Shown piece by piece: positions 35,326-50,300 of a DNA stretch of 64,000 bases (its first letter is position 1; every line of letters begins with the position of its first letter). Source of the stretch: Anastrepha obliqua (Eukaryota; Arthropoda; Insecta; Diptera; Tephritidae); contig NC_072895.1 in assembly GCF_027943255.1 (NCBI RefSeq), positions 37,360,001 through 37,424,000 of the forward strand. The letters run 5' to 3'. The notes under the pieces were generated by a model, which saw only the letters and a list, made by a program, of their open reading frames with translations, was not told the DNA's origin and did not search any database. A program made the position numbers and the translations under genes.

Positions 35326-38300
35326 GTGAGTTTTTAGTGATTTAGAGCATATTTTAAAAGCAAACATATGTAAAGTTGTGACTGTGATAATAGTGGTGTT
35401 GCGAAAAATGAAACCAACAAATTTGGAAGAAGAAATTCGTGACACCACTGCATCCTGTTGCATTAGAGAAACAAAGTTGTAACAAATTAATCATGTAATT
35501 GACCCAAAAATAAAATAATGTGTTCAAAGAGGGCGGCATAAAGCTGATATGGTGAACGCATCAAGGTCTAATGCGAGCCTGTTGATTGGTATTTTATTTT
35601 GCTGCACTCACCACACAAGAAGGACATTGGAAAAGCCAGACGAAAAAAATTTGGCTTCACTTATGTTTATAATTGAATGCAATGCTTTATTCGAAAGTCG
35701 TTGAAGCAGATCGGGTGTTTTTCTAAAGCTTAAGGAATTAAAATATTATTGGAACGATTTTTTTTTTCTAATCTGGTGGATAATTTCACGACGTTTATTT
35801 TTTGAATATATTATCCAGCATATTATACATATGTATGTCTGGTGCGGCTACGAGTTGCATGGTCCATGCGATCAGTTCAATTTTTGACTAACTTTTCCGA
35901 ATAAATCTGGCTGTATAGCGACAATGGTGGCTTGAATATTGCAATAAATACGAGGCTAATTACATGGTTCATTCGATCAGTCCAATAAATCGATTGTTAG
36001 GCGCGTTGCATGGGAAGTTGCGTCGCCTTTTTGGAACCAAATGTAGTCAATGTTTTACTAATTAAACTAAAAATTCAGACGGCATAGCTCGACAACGGTC
36101 GCCATTCACCGTAACGGCAGCTGCTTCCTCATCATTTCGACAGAAATAAGGGCCGATGATGCGGCCAGTGCTCTATGAACTGCGAACAATTTTTTTTTTT
36201 GTTCAAATTAAATTTCCCTTGAAGGCTTGCCAAACCTCACTGAACAGAAATATTAACACAGTTTGCCATTCTCACCTGCAAAGCCAGATTTATCCATATC
36301 GATAGTTCTCATTCAGCCAAAAACACCCTCTGTATACATTATTTTCAGTTTCATTAGTAAGAAGTCCCGCTTATTAAAACATGGCATGATTTTAAGTCTT
36401 TTAACTTTCACCAAAGCAATTAAAGTCCAAAATATAACAGCCTTCGAAAATTACACGCTAAAATTCATAGAAGTAAAAATGTGAAATTGACATAAGCGAA
36501 ACATGTTTTTGACCAGGTCATAATATGGCTGTTAAAAAATTATTCCTGTATAAATATAAGTTGGTCAAATACTACTCATCATAATCGAATTGGCTTGTGG
36601 GTGATTACCATTCTGTGGTAAGTCGAATGCCTGTTGGAAGGTCGAATGATAGATAGTTTTTTTGAATAGCGGTTGACCCTCGACAGGCAATGGCAAACAG
36701 TTTCTAACACAAAATGCTTCTCATACAAATCAGCTTTCGTTCGCAAACGTAAGAACAGTAGGAGATTTTCGGCCAAACACCAAAATACGTAATTCCTAAT
36801 ACATACACAGAAGGGTTTTTTATTACATAATGCGGAATATAATTATTCGCTAAAGAATTTTTTGTCAACTCAAAGTCGTAAAGTGGAAACACTCCTCAGG
36901 TGTAATAGTAATACAATTAAGGAAATAAAATGTTGTATTATTTGCTAATGCTTATACTGACTTGTGGATATTAATAGACATATCAAATGAAAGGAGAATT
37001 GTCCAACTATGAAGAAAAATGTTTGTTTACTTCATACTTTTCAACTGCGTTCTTCATACTATCTTATAAAAACGTAGAAAAAAATTGAACTCCTTCCTCC
37101 TAAGAAATAAAGTATACGCAGTGGACACTATAAAAATACTATACTTGTCGCATGCTATATTTCACAGTTATTTCAGAAATTTGCATTTACTTATATATGT
37201 ATTAAAAATGATCCTATTTTGCTCAAAAGTATTATTGGACTGCAGGTTCTTTTCGTGGGAGGCACCGCAAGAACCCCAAACCCTAAATAAAAACTGAGCC
37301 AATTCCGCTTATTTTACTAGGAGTCTTATTCACTATATCTATACTAAAAAATGTAATGACTTTTATGTGCACATCTGTATGTACATAATTTTCAAGGCAT
37401 TGGCAAATAGTTGTGCCTCTTAAAGTTGCCGAACCATTAAATAAAGAGGTGCAGCGCAGTAGTCATCGATGGGTTTTTTTCGAAACAGTTTATCGCCACC
37501 TCTGGTGTACCTCAGGGCAGTATTTTTGTATGTTTGTTATTTCTTTTGTTTATTACTGATGTTTGTTCATACTTTTCTTTTGCTAATATTTTTCTCTATA
37601 GATATAAAAGTTTATGCTGAAATAAGAAATTCTAGTCACTCAGCCGCCCAACAGTCTGAGCTGAATATTTTTTTCTCTAGTGCGTTATGAATCGTCTATT
37701 TCTTAAATGAAAAAGAATGTCATAAATGGAAAATGAAAATGAAAAATGTGACAAAATCACTTTTGCGAAGCTTGAAACTCCCTTAATACCTCTTATTATA
37801 TTAATTACACATATCTTCCTTTGTTTGGTGTGACAAAAGATTTAAGGGTTTTCGTTAATTCAAGGCGCAATTTTATGCTCGATTTTGTAAGACATCATTC
37901 ATCGCACTTTAATGACCCATATGCTCGTAAGATATTATAACTCTGCGTTTATATTACGCCTCTTTCAGTCCATATAAATCGAGCGGAAAGGGTTCAAAAA
38001 TTTATTGTGCGTTTCCCACTACATTCACGCAATTTCTCAGACCCGAAACCATCATACAAATCTCGCTGTCGTTTGGTTAGTCTTTTCCCATTAAGTGACA
38101 GAGGTACTCTTCAGGCAGTATCATTTATCTTTGGTCTTGTTAATGGCGTAATTGGCTGCCCGGGTCTCCTAGAAATACAGTTTAATGTTCCTTGCAGAAA
38201 TTTTCGTTGTTTTAAGATTTTTAGTGCTAATACGCCACTCATTAGAAAGTCGTCTGACTTTAATTACCTCTCAACCTCTTTGAATTTAGACCTTTCAGAG

Positions 38301-41300
38301 GCCAAACAGGTATTTCAAATGCAAGAAAATATTCCTTAAATATTAATTATTTTAGTTGTATTACTATTTATCTCGTTAGAATTAAATTTTAACTTGATTT
38401 TAACAATTTAATGATTTCTTATGTTGAAATTTAATTGCACTACATTTTTATTATTAAATATTCTAAAATATTTGTGTTTATTGTAGTTTTGAATTAATCT
38501 CTTAAATGTCTATTCTGAATTTTGTTAGACATTAATGAATAAATAAATAAATAAATCAAATAGTAAACTGCAATGGCGAAATGGTCTCTACTTAGATCAG
38601 TTCGTTACATAAATATTTCTACAGAACTGAAAATCTTTATTCGAATCAAATATTTCTCAAGAAAAACGTTAAACTTTCCATGAAGGAAAATAAAATAAAT
38701 ACAATGATTAGTATTAATATGTATATATGCAGCAATCATTGCACGTATGTATGTATGTATATGCCGGTGTTTAGTTTGCTGTAAGGAAAGGGATTTAATT
38801 ATTCTTTGTAATCGTTTTGAAAAGGGAATATTACATCAATATTTATTTATTAACATTAAATGTTGGCAATCAAGTATGGAATAATTTATCAATTAACTCT
38901 GGACCTTTCATACATACACTAGCATATGTAAGTATGTATGTACGCATATATACATGTGCTCATAACAATGTACTTATGTTGATGTATGTGTGTGCATATA
39001 TGTTCATGTGTGCATAAGCGAATAAAGGCGGCGATTGGTAGCATCTGATTCCAACAACTCACTTAACGATCGCAACTTTCAGATTTGTTGATTCATTTTT
39101 TGTTCCGAGAATTTGATAAACAGAGCTATTAAATGTATTTATACTAAAAGACTTTCTATTAGTTTGCATTCAACTAAAATTCATCACAAATTGCTAGAAC
39201 ACAATGCTGCACAGCAAGGCCAGCTAATACAATTATCGACTGACATACAGATAAGTGTGTGTGTGTGTGTGTGAGTGCATATAAAAGTATTTATTAAATG
39301 TAATTAAGAAATTTCTACTTCCGATTAACTCCATATGAGTATGCATGCAAGTGTCCGAGTATCTGTGCATGGGTGTGTTTGAGTGTGAAATTTGCAGTGC
39401 ATTTTTTTGTTTGGTTTTTGAGGACAAATGCAAGTATTTTATTAACGTGAACGACAGAAATGCAAAACCCGGCAGTAAAAACTAAAAAATGAAGAAAAAG
39501 CGCTGTAGTTCCAAATAGGCCACTATAAGTTTGGTGCGCAAAAGTGCAAAGTGTGACAATTTCGACTGTGTTGTTGTGCTGGCAGAGTCGTTCACACAGT
39601 CGCCATATCTAGGCGAGTAGAGACCCAAATAATTAAGTTACATAGGTATTGGCTTTGAAACCATCCCTTCAGTGCGCAATAGCACTGAATCACAGATACT
39701 TTGTTAATGAATGTAACGCAGGCATGTCCTAGGACGCTCATACACGACTCTTAGCAATACCCTTCAGGTGTAAATTGTTTTTGAAATGTACTTATAAGTG
39801 CTGAAATCACCGACAATTTGACTAGTACAACTAAGTATTAAATTTTATTTTTTATTATTTCATTTGTTATAATTTCAACTGTCATTTTTTTAATTGACTT
39901 AAATCACCGTTTTTTTTTTTTTTTTGAAGTTATATGCCTTCCCGCCCGGTTGAATGCCTCTGTTTCCGACATTGTTTTTATAAGAAGAAAAAAGAAAAAA
40001 TATACATATATAAAAATCTATAAATCTAAACCCATGAGTGCACTGTAAAATACCTTGAACGATTTTAATTTTAATATTTAAACGTCTAAAAAATAGCCGA
40101 GACATAATACATTTATGGTTTTTTAGCACAAGTTTTTATGGTTCAGGAACTATAATAAAAATATAATTCTGTGCTGTATTCAACCATACATACAACCTGC
40201 AGTATACGGATATACCCAATTTGCCGGTTGCATTTTCGGTGTAACACCGCAAAACCGCATAATATTGCCGTATGACCGCCAGTGAAACATCAAAAGAGAA
40301 TTTCCAGTGTCTTCCTTCCGGAAGGATCTGTTTGTAAATCGGGGCATTCAAAACAAAAACGAACACTGCTCAGGTAGCAGCTATGGGAGTAGTAGCGTAG
40401 CAAAAATGAGAGTAGTAACGGTGGCTGGAGTACACATGAATAATTTCGTAAGTAGCACAAATTTTTTGTGTAGTATTTTATGTTTTCCCCCTTTATTTTA
40501 CTTCGCCTGTAACATACATTTTTTTGTTGTCTATTTCACTCTGCTCGTGCCATTCTTTTATATTGCATATACAAGACGAGATAAATAAAGAGCGCTCTTC
40601 TCTTATTTCTTTCTATTTGACTATCCCACCAATCGCTTTCTCGATCGATTACCATTCATGACTGAATTCATGACCTGACAATTCACATCTGATTTTAGCG
40701 AGGAAAGTACAGTAAACGCTACCGCCCATACATAGAGAGTAGATTTTCTGTAGGGAGTTACCACATTATTGCACATGATTTTATGTATATAAACATATTT
40801 GTACGTGTAAGCACACGAAGCGCCATTTGTACAATTTAAATGTCCACAATGTTTGTATCTCCCAGTTGGGCCCCGTATAGCTAAAGGAGATATCGATGAA
40901 TCATTTCGAAGTAATGGTGTGAGTCATAAGACTTAGATAAACACTTAATTTTTCATAAACGTAATTGCATATGCAGGTGCAAGCGGTCACCTTTTTATTT
41001 GCAAGCATATGCATACATACAAACAGACATTCATACAGATTTACGGAGAAAGTCGTGCTGGTTACTTAGAAATATTATTATTTAGGTGCTTTCACATTAA
41101 TTTGGTTATATGCCATGATGTAAAACACTCAACCGTCTTAGAGATATTTGATTTTAAAAATTATTTATTTTTAATAAGAATAATTTTTTTCCTTGTACGT
41201 ATACTTTCTTGTTTAAATATTAGCTAAGATCCAAGTGCTCACTGATTTAAAGTACACTTTTCCTTAACCGGCCATGCTTCTATACTACTTACTAAGAGTA

Positions 41301-44300
41301 ATTATTGTATAATCAAGAAAATTACTACTCTTTCCCTAAACCCACCTTCGACCGACTCTTCAAGATTAACATCCCGTCAAGAAAAGAATGGCAAACTCAA
41401 AAGTCAAGGCGAAGAGGGGAGATAAATTTTTACACGGATTAGCCTAAGGTATAAAATAAAGTAGACTATGGAGTTTTTTCAAAAGAATTAGGACTGTCCG
41501 ATTTCCGGACGACTGTACCGTCTACCAGGCAAAATTCTTAGCCATGAAGGAGGTAACTGTGTACCTTAACACACACGCCGTAACAAAAACTACCATAAAT
41601 ATCTCCGCGGATAGCCAGACGGCCATCAAATCAATGGAAGCAGTTGTGCTAAGATCAAAGGTTGCTCAGGAATGCCTAGCAACTTTAAATGATATTAGCA
41701 ACATCTTTAAGGTTAGTCTTATATGGGTATCGGGACATAGAGATATTGAAGGAAATTGCAAGGCCGCTGAGCTAGTCAGAAAGGGTAACTAATCTTACCC
41801 TGCTTGAAAACAGACTCAATATTGGAATTCCCATAGCAACTTACAAAATAATATTTTCCAGGAGGCAAATAGTGTGTTACATGCAGGCTCATTTAGCCGC
41901 AATTTGATAAGAAAAGGTCAAAAGAATTGCTCAATCTATCAAGAGGGATTGATTTAGATTAGATTTGTGGGGGGCTGGGCAAGTCCAAGCACTCAGTCAG
42001 GAGACCATTGTACTGCCTATCAAGAGGAAAGGTCGTGGCTTGTGTTACCGGTCGTTGGCTGTTTGGTAGGCACTCTTCTAGGATAGGAGTATTTTCTCAT
42101 GAATACTGCAGAAGTTGTAAAGACGAGGAAGAGGAAGAAACAGTAGAATACTTCCTCTGTAATTGGCCAGCCTTATCTAGGAGTAGAGCGAGGTTGTTAA
42201 GAAAATACTCTTTTGGGTCTCTGTCGAAACTATCCGGTATGGGGATAGAACCTATCCTACGCTTCATAAGAGCGTCTAAATGATTTCAAATATAAATAAA
42301 CACTGAGGTTCCCGTATTGCACAGTGGTACCAGTGTTACGAACGTACTTGGTCTTAGTGAGTTGGCTATTCTAAACCGACTGCCACAAAAACCTAACCTA
42401 ACTTTTAACTGGAAATAATCGTAACAAAATCCTATTGATTTCGAATCATTGAACTTATTCAAGTGATGAGCAGTGTGTCATGTGTCCATAATTACATGCA
42501 GGTACACATTACTTATATATACGCAGTTGTGTTTGTGTGTTGTTTTCGTTAGTGCATTGCAATTTTTATTTTTTAATAAACTTGAAGCGAATAAAAATAT
42601 TACAAGCGCTTAGCACGAAAACTTCTGTGCATAATGATTGTTGCATGCGCTGTCGCAAATTAATGAGTTTTTATCTATTTGTTTTCGTTTACTTTTTTAT
42701 TTCAGATTTAGTTGCTATGCTAATCGTGAATATAGAAACAAATTACCTTTATTTATAAAATGCGCTGAACAACTACGCTGCAGGTTACAAAGAAAATTAC
42801 ATACATGTGTATATGTACGTGTGTATGTATGAGAAAAAATATTTTCCAGTGCATATACGTACATACATATGCATGGACAATGGCATGTGTAGTCCACACG
42901 TTGGTGACATTGAAACTTTTGTCACATACTTGCACGAGATTTCACTAATTAATGGACCACAACGTACAGTGCAGGCCACTCACAACAAATGAGTCAAGTG
43001 TCATATGTGATACGTTGCCTCAATGGGCATTTCATATTCTTGAGAATCGTTCAATATTATCACGCAAAACAAGAACAGGCTCGCTTAAACTTCTCTCTTC
43101 GATTTAATCTGCTTAGTCAATCAGGCGCCATTAGTCGTGACAGCTGACGGAACAGCACGTGACAAACACACCCAAGCTGATCGCCGCAATTTGTTTTGTA
43201 CCCGCCCTGGGCATGTGCGCTGCTCCACGAATTTATAATTTCTTGATAAATAGTTTTTACATACAATGCAATGTTTATTACTTCACTGTTGGCTATTCAA
43301 ACTAATTTGCATTAAATCCCACCATATGCATTGAATCCAAATGCATCAGAATTATGCATACAAGTGTTTATGACTTATGCGAACATATGTTTGTATATAT
43401 GTATATATCGAACTACTAGGACATTTTTTTCTATCACTGTTGACGAAATTTGTGTTTTCGTCCAGTGGGCATTATAAGAAATTTGTGATGGGTGCACTAA
43501 ATTTTTGTGCCAAACATTTGTTCGCACCTAAATAATTTTTAAAAATCATTTTTCAACACCCTGCACGCATAGCCAGCAGTTATTAGCAATCGGAGAAGCA
43601 TGCAAATCAATAAAACACTACAAAAAAATTGGCGCAATAGTAGCTATCTTTTCAGACAGTCAAGCAGCTGTAGAGGCCTTAGATTCCAATTCCATTTAAG
43701 CCAAACTAATTTTGCACTGTAGAGATGAACTAGAATTGCTGGTCATTGGCTTCAAATTACTCTGATATGGGTTCCCGATCATAGGAACATAGAGATTAAT
43801 GAGTTAGCGGTTGAGCTGGCCAGAGAAGGTTCAGCACTTGACATAACCGAGGCGGTGGCAGTTGCTACCCCATTCAATACAATAAAAACATCCATTGCTT
43901 CACACAACTATGGTTTAGGCGAAAGAAGGTGGAAGTAGTAAACTCCATGCACCCTCGACAAGAAAAATATGGCCGTTTGGATGCTCTCGTCCAAATATCT
44001 CACGAATCACTGCAAACCTTACAGGTCATTGGAAGGTAGGAAATCATGCAGCCAGACTTAACCTTTCTTTCAGTCCCATCTGCAGAAGCTGTCAGGTGGA
44101 GGGTGTGAAAGAAAGTCTTTTCCACTATTTAAGCGAATATCCAAATCTGGTTAGACTTCGCTCTTTCGGTAAGCCTTTCCTACATCAAATAAATGCAATC
44201 TTCGGCATAGAGATAAAAAATACTTGGATCCCACGAAATAGATCTGACTGAACAAAAAAAAAACAAAACGGCACCTCACGAGAACAGTGGTGGTAAAATG

Positions 44301-47300
44301 CCGCTCGTCGCTAATTAAGATCAGCAGAAACACTCAACCACTTGAACAACAACAACAGATAACTCTAAACGGTTTCAAAAGTTTTGAGGCCCGTAAAGCA
44401 CACTCGGCTGCATTTACTTAATTTTAATTCCTTTAACACTCAAATATCTCTTAAATTAAATGCAGGTTTAGATCCCGTTTTTTTAACTTTTCCATACAAA
44501 TGAATTCGTTTTACAAAAATGACAATTAAAATCTTTCACGAATCTGCTTGCTTAAAAAACCGTTTGGACCTTTTATAGTTAACACAGAAAGCCAACACCC
44601 CGATCAATTTCTACCGCCAGACCGGCGTCTACGTACTAAAAACCCTCACAATTCACGTCTATATTTAGATACAACTTTTGCTAGCTGGCACGTGAGTTCA
44701 TATTTATAATTTTGTATTTATAATATTTTCTTACTACGTATATTTATGTACTTATGTATGTACAATGACAACATAGAAACTAATGCAAACACGAGTTGTT
44801 AGAGAAAATGGCAGAAAAGTGGAGGAAACCGTGCAGTAAATCTTTGAAGAAGAAGACATCTACCCAGCCAGAATAAGCGAATAATAGAAAGTGTAGATAT
44901 ATAAGTACATAGTAGGTATGTACAACATGTACATAGAGGTGAAGTTTAATCTTATCTACATATACATATGTGCATGTGTATATACATCACACCCTCTATG
45001 TAGGCACATGTAGTTGTATATCACAGTTTTGAATATTTATATATTTACTATTTGATTTTTTGTTTTGGTTATAACAATAAGTTTATAAGTGTATACTAAA
45101 CGAAAACCATGTAACTCAAAGTTTCAAGCTTCGTAAAAAATGTTTAAAAATTCAGCAAACTTTCAACAAAATTTCCCACTTTTAGTGAGAGTTTTTAGAA
45201 AAAGTCTGTGATAAAGTGCAAGTTGGAAGTGGTTCAAAAATCGCTTTGTTTTTTGACAATTTTTTGTGACATCTTATTTATTTTTCCCATATAAAAAAAA
45301 ATCGCGCATTTGTTTGCTAAAAATACCAAAAATACGATATCCTATAAAAAAATAAATGGTTACAAAACTGATCACACAGAATTTTTCTAAAACTTCTGGC
45401 CAAAAAGTTAGGAATTTTGATGAAGTTTTTGAAATTTTCGATTTTAATGAAATTTTTTTAAATTTTGTTCAAAAGTTTAAATTTGAGTTATATTTTACTG
45501 TAGTGTGAACTATATTTTTATAAAAAAATAAAAAAAATATGTAATAAAAAATGAATAAAGAGTCAAAACTTTGCAATACTCGTATTTCGCGCTGCTTTTA
45601 TTGTGAACACAGTTGTATACGCATAAATTTGTATTTTACTAGTCACACCGCAAAAATTGTGCATGAAAAGCATGCAACAGTGCGCCTAAATATGATAAGG
45701 ATAAGCCGGCACCGGCCGTGCTAATTTTCATGGAATCGCACAGAGGAGCCTCTCTTCATACCGCGCGTTTGTTAGGGGCGGATAACGTCAATGATGGCTC
45801 TGCCAAATTCGCTTACGCTACCGAAAATATTTTATTGTATTTATGTGCGTATTCAAGAAAAAACGTAATAAGCAAACAGCGCAATAGCGCATGCGCATCG
45901 TCACTTAAATATTATAGTATGTGCATATTATTATAAATATCCCACTCTGTTTTTTAAATACGTAAAACATTGGAAGTGGCGTCGAAATTATGCTAATTTT
46001 GATAAAAACAAATGCTGAAAAATGTGGTCTACACTCTGTCAAAAAAGTAATGGAAATTGATCAATAAAATAGCAATCAAAACAAAAATTAAGATATAGAG
46101 CAAAATACTGCTGAAGCGTTCGCAAGCGTACTCGTATATTATATTACGTCTGTTTGCAAATCGAGCGAAACGACGCTATGTAAATCAATCAGCAGATAGA
46201 CGCAGATAGATATTTTCCACTGGTTCGTTGTCGTATTTTAACATAACTCAGAATATTATGCGTATTGCGGTATGGAACTTTCAATAAATACTGAGCTTAG
46301 TTTCAGCTAATAATAAAACAAATAAGAAACTAATCTTAGACGGTGTGTTTTTCAAAAACTATAAACAAATTTTACCAAACATTTTTAAGAAAAAAAGGAA
46401 AGTTTTCTTCCAAAAAAATTTCGACAAAAAATTTTTAACAAAAAAAATTAAATTTTTCCCAAAAAAACGTTTCTTAAAAAGTGTTTTTTATACTAAAAAA
46501 TAAATAAAAAAATGAAAAAGAACCAAAAAAGTATTTCACTTTGAAAAACTTTATACCAAAATTTTCAACAATGAATAAATAAATAAATCTCTACTTATTA
46601 CTTTTTTCTCAAAAACCGTTTCAGTTTACTTCTTATTATACTCAAACCTGCCTATAAATACACCAATTTTTAGAAAACTTACGACAATGTCCAAAATACT
46701 TGGATCTCTTAACATGCAAACGCTCAAATCTGATGAGTTCCAGGCCAGAAACTCTTTTACAATAACAACTTTGCAGATGCTACGTTATCGTGACAAAAAA
46801 TCTATGATCTTTTGCGCACATCTGGCTTATGGTATGAATGGAACCTACGACTTGAAGGCGACCCCGAACGGCAGATGGTTTTGTTGCGAAGCTTTCTCAT
46901 GTCAGAAGTACACTCGATGGCTTGCCATTGCCTGCTGAGGGACGACCGCTATTAGAGAAAAACTTTTTCTATCAACTGGTATTTCATGATCGAGGATTTA
47001 AAGTGCAAAAAGTGCAAGTTTAAAGTTTAAGTTAAAAAACAGAAAATCAACGCAGCAATGCGGCATTTAAACTTTGAACTTCATTACACCAAAATTCAGT
47101 AGGTTATAAAACCGCATATTCGGAATTTTTTATAAATTATGTTTAAAAAGTATAAAAATTTGATGGAAATTTTAAAATTTTTTTTACAAAATGTGAAACT
47201 TGGATTTATATGGTTTTAGTAGAAGAATGAAATATATTTTCATAAAAAATTTTTCAAATTAAATATGAAACAAATAAATTATGAAAAAGTGCTAGTACTA

Positions 47301-50300
47301 TGTGCTAGGTGCTTCCATAATTTTCTTGGTTCAAATTGAAATATTTGCATACCACCCTGTAGTCCGGCGTCCCGGTGACCATTAAAAATTTTGCTAACTC
47401 TCAGAAGTGAGTCCTAGTCTCAAGCCTGATTCAGAAATATAAAGTGGGGAAGTCATTGCTACGTCTATTCCTAGACTCACTTTCGGCAGGCGTAACAAAA
47501 ACTGCTTCAAATATATTCTTGGATAGCCAGGTGGCTATTAAATGAATGATTGCGGCTATACTAAGATCAAAGGCTGCAAAGGAATGCCAGGCAGGTCTAA
47601 ATGATATTAGTGTCGTATTTAGTCAGCCTTATTTGGGTTCCGGAGCACAGAGATATGGAGGATTTGTAAAGCCAATGAGCTAACCAGGGATCAGGAAAGG
47701 TAGAACTCTTCAACTGATTAACGATAGAAGTACCATTGGGATGAAATTGAAATTAAAATTTGAAATGGTCGAGCCCAGGAGCGCCAGGAGTTTTGGTGGC
47801 TCCTAAAACACACAGGCTGAAAATCCCATTGTATTTAAAGCTCTGGAAAGAGGGTAGATAGTCAAAGAGGCAAGGAGAAAAGTATCAGAGAAAGAAATAT
47901 GAAAGAATAGAGACAGAGATAGGGATAGTTAGTCCTGTGAGAACTTTCCAGATTCTTTGGAAAATCTGTAAATATCCTCCATTTTAAAAACCGAATATTA
48001 CTCATTCGCACGACATCGGAACCCAAACTCGTAGCCGTGCTCTAGCATAGGCAGGACACTCACAAAGAAAGTACTCAGTGCTATCCGCTTCCTCCAAGCA
48101 GGACAGGCACATTGGGTAACCTCCATGATTCCAATGGTGCTCATATGCTAACCCCGTAGGTTGTGTCCTGTAATAATACCGACCATCAACCGAACGAAAG
48201 GAAAGAAGAAGACGCATGCATAACAGCTAAGATACTATGTCCACTAATAGGAAAAAGACAAAGGAACTGCTTAGCCTTTCAAGAGAGGATATCTCGAAGA
48301 CCGTGGCTTATATAACCGGTCATTGGCTATTTAGCAGATATAGAAGAGGAAGAAACAGTTGAGCACTTCCTTTGCAATTGTCCAGCCTTAGCTAAAATCA
48401 GAGCAGGTTTTCTAAGCAGATACTTTTTCAATTCTGTTACGGAACTGTCTGGCGTGGGGATAGGACGAATTCTGCGCTTCATAAGAGCCACATACCTGTA
48501 AAGTCTAAGTGAGCTGATCATGCATACCGACTGCCAGCATAACCTAACCTAACTTAACGTAGGGTTGCACTACTCTGCCCAACGATTCAGCAAATGTTTG
48601 TTCTTTCGCTGGCGCAACTTACTTAGCGATTGTGTTTTATAAATAAATTTGTAGCCTGCTAAAAATTGCACAAAAGCTCAAAGGTTGCATCAAATCGTTA
48701 GTCGATGATCATCTCTTGCCACCAGTAAAACTAAAGTGTAATGTTCTATTTTTTCATCAACACACTCTATCACACACCATGCACTTATATATGTATACAT
48801 ACATATGTAAATAGATTTATAGATGGCACGCTTCTTCTCCGATTTTTTTCAACTTAATTAACCCTTCACTGCATACGCGCCAATATATGGTAATGCAGTT
48901 TTGAGTCAATTTTATTTCCAAATTAAGTATTATCAAATAATTCAAACTATTTCAACCCCTCAAATATATATTTAGCAATAATAAAACGCAAAAAAATTAC
49001 CCATGATTTTATGACATTTCGAAATAACCTCGCTTTTGTGCAAGTGGGTGAAAAGGCAGAATTGAAGTGCGAGTGATTCATTTTCAAATAACGATAACCG
49101 AGTAAAGCGTAAGCAATTTTTGACAAAAAATTATTTCATGGAGTTATGGATACTCATCTTTCTCGAGTGATAATACTTTTTGCGCATTTCAACCGTAAAA
49201 AACAAACCAAAATGTAAAACTTGTTCATTATTTTTCTTTTAATATGCCTTAGCAAGGTATTTTCAGCACATTTTTTTAACGCTTTATTAATTCATGCAGT
49301 ACAGGGCTAATTTTAGCGTCATACCATTTATCTAATCTGACCTTACCAGTTGCCACTTTCAAAATTAATATTGCTTGTATGTGAATGCATAGATATAATT
49401 AATGCATTGGTTAAAAAAACTGTGACTGTATTGCATACATTCGAAATAGAATTTCTATTCATCTAATAAACAAAAGAAACATTTTGAATTGAAAAGGCAA
49501 TTCATATTTTCTAAGGAGTAGATAACTTTCCTTATGTATGTTTACGGTAAAATATTCTACATGCGATGTCTTCTATAGAATAACAGCACCAGGCATCCAT
49601 TTTGCTTTCGGTAAATACAAAAAAAACAAGCACATTGTAGAATCACGTGAAAGTTTTCACAAAATATTCTAATCCCCAAACGCACTTTTTTCTACCTATT
49701 TACGTGTATGTACCCTATCAATGTATGGGCATAAGTATATGCGTATGTATGTATTACCCAGAGTAGATGTAAATGATGTATGTAAGTGTGTACGTTGAAA
49801 GCATACAACCCAGACTTGCGTGTTACACGCAAAGTTCTAATAAAAACTCAAAGAAGCCAACAAATACTCACATAATATGCATATGAATGTGTTTAAGTGT
49901 GTGTGCACATGTTTTTGAATACATGCAGGACATGGGCACACTCCCATTCTTCCTTTCGTGGATTCAGGGCAGCTTGTGAACTCTGTCAAAATGCTAATTT
50001 CAAGGGCTCTAATTAGGACAAAGGTCAAAGTTCAGTTTTTTCACTAACAAAGATCCCCCTACATTTCGTTTTGGCCAAAAATAATGTACACGTTTCACTT
50101 TATTCTGAAAGGGATAAGACAAAAATTAAGTAACCTCAAAACTTTTTTAACGATATGCAGGGCATTAAATAACTACAGCACAGGGACTTATTGACAAGTT
50201 TGGAGCATTTATTTGTTTGTTATTTAATTTTGATCGTGTTTTATGAAAATCAAATCAAACTTTTTCATGCGAACTTCTACAAAAATTTTAAAATCGACTT

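Noticed and set aside
40307..40447. Open frame ending in TTC|GTAAGT at 40448, phase 0, which would splice in frame to the Mmp1 exon at 56361
   Set aside because: The encoded peptide has no signal sequence and comes from a Ser/Gly-rich AGTAGT-type stretch; in-frame donors arise by chance. Kept only as a transcript-level check.
42385..42400. CCTAA-type telomere-like repeats (AACCTAACCTAAC), also near 48540 and, inverted, 29135
   Set aside because: Each copy sits at the 3' end of a non-LTR fragment, and higher flies lack TTAGG telomeres.
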